A stretch of 64,000 nt of DNA from HXMU1420-13 sp024742815 (GTDB lineage Bacteria; Bacteroidota; Rhodothermia; Balneolales; Balneolaceae), in NCBI GenBank assembly GCA_024742815.1, contig JANSXX010000012.1, forward strand, positions 1-64,000, given 5' to 3'. The position numbers and the translations under genes are program-made. This document shows, piece by piece, positions 43,906 to 51,328 of this stretch. How positions within the stretch are numbered: the first letter of the stretch is position 1; the number at the start of each line of letters is the position of its first letter. The notes beneath the pieces were generated by a model. The model worked only from the letters and a program-made list of their open reading frames with translations, did not search any database and was not told where the DNA came from.

Positions 43906-43965
43906 TAAATTGTTTTGAAATGAAAACAAAATATGCTCAAAATTGTTTTGAGTTCAAAACAATTT
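43874..43965. promoter_or_regulatory. Three palindromes at exact 33-bp spacing over the ATPase start
   Basis: Palindromes centred at 43886.5, 43919.5 and 43952.5 share TTGTTTTGA-NN-T[C/G]AAAACA. The third (43940-43965) has perfect 12-base arms (AAATTGTTTTGA/TCAAAACAATTT). The other two are imperfect, and the first lies in codons 3-10 of the gene. Spacing of 33 bp is about three helical turns, so bound proteins would line up on one face. A strong case for an operator array; regulator unknown, possibly autoregulation by the ATPase's winged-helix segment. Confidence 0.75.
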
Positions 43966-44044
43966 AAGGTATAAACAGTATTGTAAAGTGAAACGAAATA
44001 ATCTTTTCAGAATTACTGCAAATCAATAACAACAGTTTACAAAT

Positions 44045-44078
44045 AAAAAGCCCACTACCTCTTTCGAAATAGTGGGCT
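44045..44078 (-). terminator. Rho-independent terminator after the DUF427/DUF423 operon
   Basis: AGCCCACTA / TAGTGGGCT perfect nine-base stem (44049-44057, 44070-44078); T-rich on the minus strand after the stem. 24 bases beyond the DUF427 stop. Confidence 0.85.
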
Positions 44079-44101
44079 ATCGAAAATGTGTAAGTTTAAG
44101 A

Positions 44102-44383
44102 TTACTCACTCACTGCAACCCCTTTCCAAAACGCTACGTGATCTTTAATCTCGGCGGCGGCATCTTTTGGATTTGGGTAATACCAAGCCGCATTTTGATT
44201 TTCTATCCCATCCACTTCCAATGAATAATAGCTTGCCGTTCCCTTCCACGGGCACACCGTTTGATGTGAAGTTTTATTGAAGAACTCCTTGTTGATCGAA
44301 TCCGGGGGGAAATAGTGATTGTTCTCAATAATAATGGTTTGATCGCTTTCGGCTAATACTTTGCCGTTCCAAACTGCTTTCAT
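44102..44383 (-). CDS. DUF427-domain protein
   Basis: 93 residues: MKAVWNGKVLAESDQTIIIE opening, YFPPDSI, then TVCPWKGTASYYSLEV and NAAWYYPNPKDAAAEIKDHV, the complete DUF427 pattern with the conserved Cys in CPWKG. Small beta-barrel fold; the biochemical role is not established. It lies 8 bases after the DUF423 gene. A truncated copy is at 42418. Confidence 0.9.
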   Translation of the reverse strand: MKAVWNGKVLAESDQTIIIENNHYFPPDSINKEFFNKTSHQTVCPWKGTASYYSLEVDGIENQNAAWYYPNPKDAAAEIKDHVAFWKGVAVSE

Positions 44384-44391
44384 AACGGTGA

Positions 44392-44778
44392 TTAATTTGT
44401 TGATGATTGTTTACTGTTAACTACTTGTACACCAAAAACAATCCAGCCCGCAATTAGCAGAACTCCGCCGATGGGAGTAATTGCTCCAAAAATGCCGATG
44501 CCGGATAAACAGAGGGTATACAGTGATCCTGAGAAAATTAAGACGCCAAAAAGTAAAAGCGTTGTGGCGGTTTTAAATGCTTTGTCAAACTGCTGTTGTA
44601 CAATTGCAATTAGCATCACACCTAGCGTATTCCAGGTGTGATAAAAAACGGCAGTTTCCCAGGTTTTCATGCGATCCGTAGTGAGGACCTCTTCTAAAGC
44701 ATGAGCTCCGAATGCTCCAAGTGCAACAGCGGAGGCTAGTAAAAATGCAGAAATTCGGAGTAAAACCGGGGTATTCAC
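44392..44778 (-). CDS. DUF423 small membrane protein
   Basis: 128 residues with four hydrophobic segments. Family marks: LLASAVALGAFGAHALE near the N-terminus, TWETAVFYHTWNTLGVML, LLFGVLIFSGSLYTLCLSG, then GAITPIGGVLLIAGW. The GTG start at 44778 lies 5 bases after the DUF6263-like gene. DUF423 proteins are widespread inner-membrane proteins of unknown function. Confidence 0.9.
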   Translation of the reverse strand: MNTPVLLRISAFLLASAVALGAFGAHALEEVLTTDRMKTWETAVFYHTWNTLGVMLIAIVQQQFDKAFKTATTLLLFGVLIFSGSLYTLCLSGIGIFGAITPIGGVLLIAGWIVFGVQVVNSKQSSTN

Positions 44779-44783
44779 GAATC

Positions 44784-45635
44784 TTAGTTGGTAGTGAAGG
44801 TTGTATTGGTAGTGGTTCGGATCGTCATAGGGATTTGCATACCTTGCGCGCTTGCATTCCCAGAAATGTCGTTAACGCTTTCGAAAGAAGTAGGTAATCC
44901 GGTGGTCGCATCCAAATTGTAGGTCGCTTTTTGCGTTCCTTCAAGTTTTAAATCTACATTTGTGCCCATTTGAACGGTAGTTGCTTCTATGTTGATGTCG
45001 CTGTTTGCTTCGATGGTAGTATCGTTGGCATAACTGTAGGTTGTGGTGATTTCAACAGGCATGTTATTCATGTTGGAGTCCTCGTTACGAGTCCACTCAC
45101 TAGCGTCATCACCAGAATAAAAACTAAAGCGCTGACGTAAGCCTGTGCGAATTACCTCTTCGTTGAATGTTCCATTAATTTGAGCCTGCATTTGTGGATT
45201 GCTTTCAACTTTCGAGCTAACTATTTCCACGAGATCGTCTAGGCCCATTACTTCGATAATCTCGCCACTCTCCGACATGGTAAAGGTGTACGATGTGCCC
45301 TTGATCGCTGCATATAATCCGTTATCTGATTCGGGATCTTCCGAATCCATAGTCATGTTCATCATCGGTGATTGAACTTCAGTTTTTTGAGAAAGGGTAG
45401 TTACTTTGAGAGTATAAATTCCATCTGCTTTACTAAGAACATCAATTTGTTCAGCTGTTTGATTTGAAGTTGTGATGGTGTTCGGGTTACCCATGATGAT
45501 TTGGGATATTTCCTGACTTTGATCCACATTCACAGTAAAGGTAGATCCGGTTTCAAGGGTGAAAGAGCGCACTTGAGCCGTTAACGTGATGCTGCATAAT
45601 GCGATAATGGTAAATAGTGAGAATAGCTTTTGCAT
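44784..45635 (-). CDS. DUF6263-like periplasmic/outer-membrane protein
   Basis: 283 residues, signal peptide (ending TLTAQ at about 20). The mature protein is Thr/Ser/Asn-rich, almost entirely beta: FTLETGSTFTVNVDQSQEIS, then YTLKVTTLSQ, FTMSESGEIIEVMGLDDLVE, and a C-terminal ATTGLPTSFESVNDISG. This is the pattern of Bacteroidota proteins with the DUF6263 label. First gene of an operon with DUF423 and DUF427. Function unknown. Confidence 0.72.
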   Translation of the reverse strand: MQKLFSLFTIIALCSITLTAQVRSFTLETGSTFTVNVDQSQEISQIIMGNPNTITTSNQTAEQIDVLSKADGIYTLKVTTLSQKTEVQSPMMNMTMDSEDPESDNGLYAAIKGTSYTFTMSESGEIIEVMGLDDLVEIVSSKVESNPQMQAQINGTFNEEVIRTGLRQRFSFYSGDDASEWTRNEDSNMNNMPVEITTTYSYANDTTIEANSDINIEATTVQMGTNVDLKLEGTQKATYNLDATTGLPTSFESVNDISGNASAQGMQIPMTIRTTTNTTFTTN

Positions 45636-45764
45636 AGCTTAATTTTGAAAATTATTAATGAGCTAGAAAGTAAGAAAACTAAATGATTCTAGCTTTTATT
45701 TGGTTGTGTGATTAGTAGGAAAAGGTTCGTTAACTTAAGCTCACATTTTTAAATAAACGATATT

Positions 45765-46265
45765 ATGACAAACGGTAAGATTTTAGCTTTTGGCGGCATT
45801 TTTACTCTTGCATTCGCCGCTTTTTTATTTTGGCCACAAAACGAAGATACTTCTCAACCATCTACTACTTTGGTTGATGTGGATGAAGATAAAATTGAAG
45901 TAGTAATGTATAAACGCGAAACCTGCATGTGTTGCGCAAAATGGGCCGACCACATGGAAACGGCTGAGTTCAAAGTAGAGCAAGTTGTGCCGGAAGATTT
46001 ATTTGCGGTAAAAGATGAAGCAGGAGTTCCTCAAGAATTGGCGAGTTGCCATACAGCAAAAGTGGGTGGATATATAGTAGAAGGCCATGTTCCACTGGAA
46101 GACGTTCGCAGATTATTGGATGAAAAACCGGATGCAATCGGGATTACTGTTCCGGGAATGCCCATTGGTTCTCCGGGGATGGAAGTGGAAGGCCGCCCGG
46201 CTGATAAATACGACGTATTGCTCATCCACAACGATGGAACCACCAGCGTCTGGGCATCGCACTAG
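45765..46265 (+). CDS. DUF411 metal-binding-like protein, membrane-anchored
   Basis: 166 residues with an N-terminal hydrophobic anchor (about 6-23). The DUF411 core starts at about 44: VVMYKRETCMCCAKWADHM with Cys54, Cys56, Cys57, then ASCHTAKVGGYIVEGHVP (Cys95, His96, His108), and VPGMPIGSPGME. These Cys/His/Met residues could bind Cu(I). DUF411 genes often lie with copper-resistance genes, and here they face PCuAC and Sco. Likely periplasmic copper handling; inference. Confidence 0.85.
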   Translation: MTNGKILAFGGIFTLAFAAFLFWPQNEDTSQPSTTLVDVDEDKIEVVMYKRETCMCCAKWADHMETAEFKVEQVVPEDLFAVKDEAGVPQELASCHTAKVGGYIVEGHVPLEDVRRLLDEKPDAIGITVPGMPIGSPGMEVEGRPADKYDVLLIHNDGTTSVWASH

Positions 46266-46288
46266 CTAAGTAAATAATGTATTAAAGC

Positions 46289-46316
46289 AAAAAGGCTCCG
46301 TAAACGGAGCCTTTTC
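46289..46316. terminator. Bidirectional Rho-independent terminator
   Basis: AAAAGGCTCCG / CGGAGCCTTTT perfect 11-base stem (46290-46300, 46305-46315), loop TAAA. Flanked by A on one side and T on the other, so it can stop both DUF411 and the facing PCuAC/Sco operon. Confidence 0.88.
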
Positions 46317-46356
46317 TGTGTGCGAAAGACTATATCAAAGATTCGATGCCGTAATA

Positions 46357-46824
46357 TTAATTAGAACGAACGGGTACGCGAATCAAGCGCACTTCTTCTG
46401 AAGAAAATGCTAATTCTAAACCAATGGTATCGCCTTCTGCCAAGTTCATCTCAGGACGGATAATCATAATATGTATTCCACCCGGCTTAAGTTCTACACG
46501 CTCACCGCTTGGAATTGCAACACCTTCTACCGGTCGCATGCCCATCATGCCACCCTCAGCTTCAAAGCTTTCATGAATCTGAGTGTCAGCAGCATTGGAG
46601 TATCGAACCAACAACAGTGTATCTGCATATGATTCGTTGTTTGTGATGCTGAAATATGCGGCGGTCATCATCCCGGCGTTGGCAGGTCGTGCCCATGCAT
46701 CAGATATTTCGATGGAAGCATTTCCTATGTTTACCGTATTTCTCTGGCTACTTTGTTTGTCAGGTGAACAAGCTAATGCTGTTATCAGAGCTAAAAATAG
46801 GTATTGGTTTAAAGAGTGTTTCAT
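46357..46824 (-). CDS. PCuAC-family copper chaperone lipoprotein
   Basis: 155 residues, lipobox ITALAC (Cys19). PCuAC fold: IEISDAWARPANAGMMTAAY, then the Cu(I) site His84 (TQIHESFE), Met93/94/96, His118-x-Met120 (GGIHIMIIRPE), close to the H-x10-M-x21-H-x-M rule. It delivers Cu(I) to the CuA or CuB site of cytochrome oxidase. The start overlaps the Sco stop by four bases (ATGA), so they are one operon. Confidence 0.9.
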   Translation of the reverse strand: MKHSLNQYLFLALITALACSPDKQSSQRNTVNIGNASIEISDAWARPANAGMMTAAYFSITNNESYADTLLLVRYSNAADTQIHESFEAEGGMMGMRPVEGVAIPSGERVELKPGGIHIMIIRPEMNLAEGDTIGLELAFSSEEVRLIRVPVRSN

Positions 46825-47393
46825 CGCCTAATTTTTTGAAAATCTTCAACAATTAAGTTCGGAACCATCGGTTGGCTCCCTCCATACTCGATGATCACCC
46901 GAGATTTAGGATCCATTACCATTATTTTATCGGAATGATTTAAAAAATAGAGTTCATCCCCTGCCTCGGTGGTGGTTGTAAAAGAGACTTGAGTGCGCAC
47001 ACGCAAACTATCCATTAGAGCAGAAACTGTAGTGGTATCGCCGGTGATAAAATCGAACTTATCATCAAGACGGAAGGCCGATTTATATTCACTTAATTTT
47101 GCGGGAGTATCTCGTTCGGGATCAAAAGTAAAGCCTAGAAAGTGAACATCATCCGGCGAGCCCAATTCTTCTTTAATTTTGATCATATTTTGTGTGATAA
47201 GCGGACAAATATCCGGGCAGTTGGTATATACAAATCCCATCACCACATATTTTCCTTTAAAGTCGTCGGGGAAAGTTACCGAGACACTATCTTGAGTGAC
47301 TAATTCGAAAGAGGCATCGTTCAAATCGTCGATTACTTGGGTTCGCTGGCAGGCTGCTCCTAGTAATAATGTAAGTGCAATGAATATTCTCAT
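46821..47393 (-). CDS. SCO1/SenC/PrrC-family copper protein
   Basis: 190 residues, lipoprotein signal (LLLGAAC, Cys15). Thioredoxin fold with copper ligands Cys59 and Cys63 (YTNCPDICPLI) and His153 (FLNHSDKIM), DPERDTP in between, and MVPNLIVEDFQ at the end. Sco proteins load or reduce the CuA site of cytochrome c oxidase. Co-translated with the PCuAC gene downstream. No oxidase genes are in the window. Confidence 0.92.
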   Translation of the reverse strand: MRIFIALTLLLGAACQRTQVIDDLNDASFELVTQDSVSVTFPDDFKGKYVVMGFVYTNCPDICPLITQNMIKIKEELGSPDDVHFLGFTFDPERDTPAKLSEYKSAFRLDDKFDFITGDTTTVSALMDSLRVRTQVSFTTTTEAGDELYFLNHSDKIMVMDPKSRVIIEYGGSQPMVPNLIVEDFQKIRR

Positions 47394-47501
47394 TGAAGTA
47401 TTATTGATGAATAATTTTGTACATAAAAAGTACGAAACTTGCTTTTTAATAGCCGTTAATTCTTGCGAAGTATCAGTACTAAGATAGGGTTAGATATTCG
47501 T

Positions 47502-47951
47502 TCAAGCCCCGAAAAACCAAATACCGAAACTCACTATTATCGAACCTAACATTAGCAAGTAGGCTTGCTTAACCGGTTTGTCTGGAAGTAGCGTTTCGAT
47601 TGGGTGTTCATTAATGAATTGCAGTAACTCTTGCTTGATTTCTCTCTCATTGTCATTCAAAATTTCTTCACTCTGTGCCAGTAATTCAGCGCGATTTTTA
47701 AACTCATCCACCTGTTGATTAAGAAACTCTGCAATGGTTAGTTCATCAATTTTTGCCAGTCCGCTGATAATCAAATAGGCAGGAATGCCTACCATAAAAA
47801 TAGCAATTGCAACCAATGATTTATCGTACACAGAAAGCTCTACAAACAAACCAAGAACCATGCTTATCATCGCAGCAAGCCCCATTATGCATAACAAGGC
47901 ACTTAGTATGAGGCGTAATTTCCAGTTATTAAGAGCTTTGGTTAAAATCAA
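47502..47951 (-). CDS. Hypothetical membrane protein with central coiled coil
   Basis: 149 residues. Two hydrophobic segments at about 13-35 and 45-63, a Glu-rich helical middle (IAEFLNQQVDEFKNRAELLA, then EILNDNEREIKQELL), and a third segment at about 130-148 ending WFFGA. No recognised family. The only start giving the full first segment is TTG at 47951. It follows the M14 carboxypeptidase gene in reverse order with 15 bases between, possibly co-transcribed after it. Confidence 0.55.
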   Translation of the reverse strand: MILTKALNNWKLRLILSALLCIMGLAAMISMVLGLFVELSVYDKSLVAIAIFMVGIPAYLIISGLAKIDELTIAEFLNQQVDEFKNRAELLAQSEEILNDNEREIKQELLQFINEHPIETLLPDKPVKQAYLLMLGSIIVSFGIWFFGA

Positions 47952-47966
47952 AGTTAGCTGCTTGCA

Positions 47967-49223
47967 TTAGTTGTTTTGCGATTTCCACTCTTCAAGCATC
48001 AGTCGCATCAGAGATTCTGCTGAATGTACACCAAGTTTTTGGATTTGATCAATGGGTAATTCATCGCTTACTTCATAGGTAAGCGCATCTGAACCAAAAG
48101 TGCGATATATCCAATTTTTCGCAATTGGGGATGAGGTGTCAAATTCCTCAGCTACAAAGTTCATTTCAGGCAATTCTTCGGTAATTACATCATACCAACG
48201 TTGCGTCAAATTATCCGGGGTGGTAACGATTTCTTCGTTGATCGGGTAAAAGATATTCTCGTTGGTGGAATGAAAATCGATACCGTAATACACTTTTTTT
48301 GTTGGATCATCGACAAGGGGCGTGAGTGCATCACGAACGGCTCTTGTTTCCGGTTGATTGAAATTTTGCCAATCACGATTTAAATCTACTCCCATTGCGT
48401 TATGGCGCCAATGTCCGTTCACCACACCATCGGGGTTAAGCATCGGAAAAGCTTTGATCACAAAATGTTTTCGAAATTCCATGGCTAACTCTGAATCACC
48501 AATCAATGTATCAAAAAAGCTGCGATAGGCATGATAACCGGGGAATTCAGGGGGATGCTGCCTACCAATTAGCACTAAAACTCCGGCTTGGTCTACATCG
48601 GATTCATCTACTGTAAATTCTAAAATTGCTCGATTTTGATTAGAGTACCCGACAGTATCAACAGTGATATAGGATTGAGGGAATGAGCGAGATTTCAGTA
48701 TTAACTCAGAATACCGGGAATTCTCTAAAAAATGCGCAGAAATAGTTTGAGGTTCTCTTTCCAGAAATAGCCCAAAAGTGGCGGTGCCATTGGTTGAATC
48801 GAATTCGGCATCGGTGATAATATGCTGTGCCGATAATGAACCCATACTTCGGTACACTTTGGGTAAGTAGCGATGCCGGCCTTGATTGTATGCCAGTCTC
48901 AGGTTAATGGCTTTTGGTACATCTGCCCAAATCTTAAACGCATACCAAGGACTGTTATTTATCGGGAAGTTTTCCGGTTCGATGAGCACTTCGTAGGTGG
49001 TGTCATCAATCTGATAAAAATCAACTGCACGTGCACTTTCAAATTCGTTACTGAGCCAAATTTTCGGTTCGCCAACACCAATTACACGTCGATTTTGAGG
49101 AGTAACTTCTTTGCCGGTGGTATTTGTAACACCCGGCGGATCGTATGAAAATCCTGTAAATTCCTGTGTTGATTTACATGAGATTAAGATTATGGAAACA
49201 AATAACAGTAACTTCAGTTTCAT
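47967..49223 (-). CDS. M14-family zinc carboxypeptidase lipoprotein (AGBL-like)
   Basis: 418 residues from ATG 49223 (MKLKLLLFVSIILISC; lipobox Cys16); the frame is open back to 49259. An N-terminal beta domain, about 60-165, contains NSPWYAFKIW, seen in cytosolic-carboxypeptidase-type M14 proteins. The catalytic part has the zinc HxxE in IGRQHPPEFPGY, substrate residues NPDGVVNGHWRHNAMGVDLNRD, and the third ligand in GIDFHST. The final Glu is near ALTYEVSDE. Likely trims surface or nutrient peptides. Single gene or with the 47502 gene. Confidence 0.88.
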   Translation of the reverse strand: MKLKLLLFVSIILISCKSTQEFTGFSYDPPGVTNTTGKEVTPQNRRVIGVGEPKIWLSNEFESARAVDFYQIDDTTYEVLIEPENFPINNSPWYAFKIWADVPKAINLRLAYNQGRHRYLPKVYRSMGSLSAQHIITDAEFDSTNGTATFGLFLEREPQTISAHFLENSRYSELILKSRSFPQSYITVDTVGYSNQNRAILEFTVDESDVDQAGVLVLIGRQHPPEFPGYHAYRSFFDTLIGDSELAMEFRKHFVIKAFPMLNPDGVVNGHWRHNAMGVDLNRDWQNFNQPETRAVRDALTPLVDDPTKKVYYGIDFHSTNENIFYPINEEIVTTPDNLTQRWYDVITEELPEMNFVAEEFDTSSPIAKNWIYRTFGSDALTYEVSDELPIDQIQKLGVHSAESLMRLMLEEWKSQNN

Positions 49224-49339
49224 AGTATAAATATCGTTTGCGCCTAAAATAGAAAGCAATTCGCTGCTTTTAAACTTTTAAAGTGCGTTTTATCTAATAA
49301 AAGATAGGAGTATACTGTTAAGCATTTTCAATTCATATT

Positions 49340-51328
49340 TTGGTTATAAATACGTTCCGACATAGCTCTCTCTCACTTCTCGTTTTTTTCATGTTGAGCG
49401 GATTGTTATCACAAGTTTTTGCTCAGGAAGAGGATCCTGCGCGCATTTGGAACGTGGAGATTGAAGGGAATAAGCAATTCGAAGATTTAGTGATTAAGCG
49501 CTACATCGCAAATGAAAGGCCTCCGTTATTGAAAAGAATATTTGCACGTCGTTCAGCAGGGATGGATGTAGATATGTTTGAAATAAGAAGGGATGTGATT
49601 CGCATCGAGCGATTTTATCAAAGGCGAGGCTACCCATTTGTAGAAGTTCGATTCGAATTAACCGATGATGGTTCGCCCAAACGGAAAGAGCTCACTTTTG
49701 TGATTAATGAGGGGGCACCACTTATAATCAGTGCGGTTGAGATAGAGTTAAATGCAAATGATCAAACTAAATCTTTCATCACCGACCACCCGGAATATCA
49801 GCGAACAGTGCAGCGAGTTCCATTCAGGAAAGGGCGGAGATTTCAACAAATCGAAGAATCGGAAGTAGTGGGTACATTCACGCGCACATTAAAGAATATT
49901 GGGTATGTATATGCAAATACTTCGGTTGCCATAAAGGTTGATTCTGTAGCAAATGAAGCCAAGATCACCATTGAAAGCACTCCCGGCCCACGTACGCGAA
50001 TTACAACCGTAACTGTGGAAGGCAATGAATCGTTGAGCGATGACATCATCATCAGAGAAACCGGTTTGAGAATAGGCAGCACTTACACTGAAACTAAAAT
50101 CCGTGATGCACAGCGTGAAGTTTTTAAACACCACCTTTTTCGGCTAGCGCTGATGTCGGTTCCGGATCAACCAAAAGACACAACCCTAGAATTAAACTTG
50201 AGAGTTAAAGAGCTATCGCTTCGATCTTGGCGGAACCGTTTTGGAGTAGGTGATTTTGATCGATTGGATGAAACTCTCCGGTTCGGAAATTCCTGGAAAT
50301 TAGTACGAGCTCAATCAACCTGGGTGCATCGTAATGTGGCAGGTTTAGGCACACAATTTAGTACCAATATAAGAGCATCATTTTATGAAAAAGAGATAAG
50401 CACAGAGTATTTGATTCCTTATGTATTTAATACAAAAAGCAGCTTAAATATTAGTCCATTTATCGAAAACAGGATTGAGCCATCCTATTCTATTACTACC
50501 GGTGGGTTAATAAATACATTGGGTTATGAATACAACAGAAGCCTGACCGGAACTTTTTCGTACGAATTTGCCCTGAACAATGAGTACGATATTACGGAAG
50601 CTACAAATGTAAATGTGAGCGAAGTGTTACCGGATAGTGTGCTGAATTATAATATTTCTAGTTTTTCGTTAAATGCATATTACGCGCGAGGATTAAGCCG
50701 CGGTAAACGGGGTTTGATTATACAGCCTTATCTCGAATTTTCGGGTTTATTCGGAGAATCCACTTTCAGTTTTCAAAAAGCCGCATTAGACGTGCGAAAG
50801 TACACCGAACTGAACAATAAATTAGTATTGGCTACTCGTGTACAAGCCGGCGCTATTTATTATTCTAAACAAGATTCATTACCGGCAGATATAGAATTTT
50901 ATGCCGGAGGAACCAACTCGGTGCGGGGATTCAGTAGGCGAGATTTGGGCCCAAAAAGAGCGATAGTATCCGAACCGGAACCGGGTTCAAGGCAGCAAAC
51001 AGTAAATTTTGTGCCGATTGGTGGAAAAGCAATGTTCACCTTTAATGTAGAACTTCGCCAGCAATTAGATCGATTACTAAAAGGATTTGGTGTGGCAACA
51101 TTTCTAGATGGGGGACAGGTATGGTCTGGCTTAAAAAGCCTTAGTAGCCGCGAAATTCAATACAGTACCGGTGGGGGAATTCGTTATCAAACACCCATTG
51201 GTCCCCTTCGTATTGATTTAGCCTATGTATTAAATCCAACCGATGCTGATTTAGATGTGTTAACCGGAATTCAGGATGTGGCCGGCAGGCGGTGGCGAAT
51301 CCACTTTAGCATAGGACAAGCATTTTAA
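49340..51328 (+). CDS. BamA/TamA-family outer-membrane protein with POTRA domains
   Basis: 662 residues. TTG start at 49340 gives a full signal peptide (MVINTFRHSSLSLLVFF...VFAQ); the nearest ATG would leave too short a signal. Three POTRA domains span about 35-290 (WNVEIEGNKQFEDLVIKRYI, then TTVTVEGNESLSDDIIIRET with the classic G-N-x-x-x-x-x-x-I). The barrel runs from about 305, with EFYAGGTNSVRGFSRRDLGP as the conserved V-R-G-F/Y loop, and ends IHFSIGQAF. It overlaps the TamB-like gene by one base. The pair fits the TamA/TamB translocation and assembly module. Confidence 0.9.
   Translation: MVINTFRHSSLSLLVFFMLSGLLSQVFAQEEDPARIWNVEIEGNKQFEDLVIKRYIANERPPLLKRIFARRSAGMDVDMFEIRRDVIRIERFYQRRGYPFVEVRFELTDDGSPKRKELTFVINEGAPLIISAVEIELNANDQTKSFITDHPEYQRTVQRVPFRKGRRFQQIEESEVVGTFTRTLKNIGYVYANTSVAIKVDSVANEAKITIESTPGPRTRITTVTVEGNESLSDDIIIRETGLRIGSTYTETKIRDAQREVFKHHLFRLALMSVPDQPKDTTLELNLRVKELSLRSWRNRFGVGDFDRLDETLRFGNSWKLVRAQSTWVHRNVAGLGTQFSTNIRASFYEKEISTEYLIPYVFNTKSSLNISPFIENRIEPSYSITTGGLINTLGYEYNRSLTGTFSYEFALNNEYDITEATNVNVSEVLPDSVLNYNISSFSLNAYYARGLSRGKRGLIIQPYLEFSGLFGESTFSFQKAALDVRKYTELNNKLVLATRVQAGAIYYSKQDSLPADIEFYAGGTNSVRGFSRRDLGPKRAIVSEPEPGSRQQTVNFVPIGGKAMFTFNVELRQQLDRLLKGFGVATFLDGGQVWSGLKSLSSREIQYSTGGGIRYQTPIGPLRIDLAYVLNPTDADLDVLTGIQDVAGRRWRIHFSIGQAF

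Noticed and set aside
46031..46269. Frames overlapping the DUF411 gene in other phases
   Set aside because: DUF411 motifs fix the true frame.
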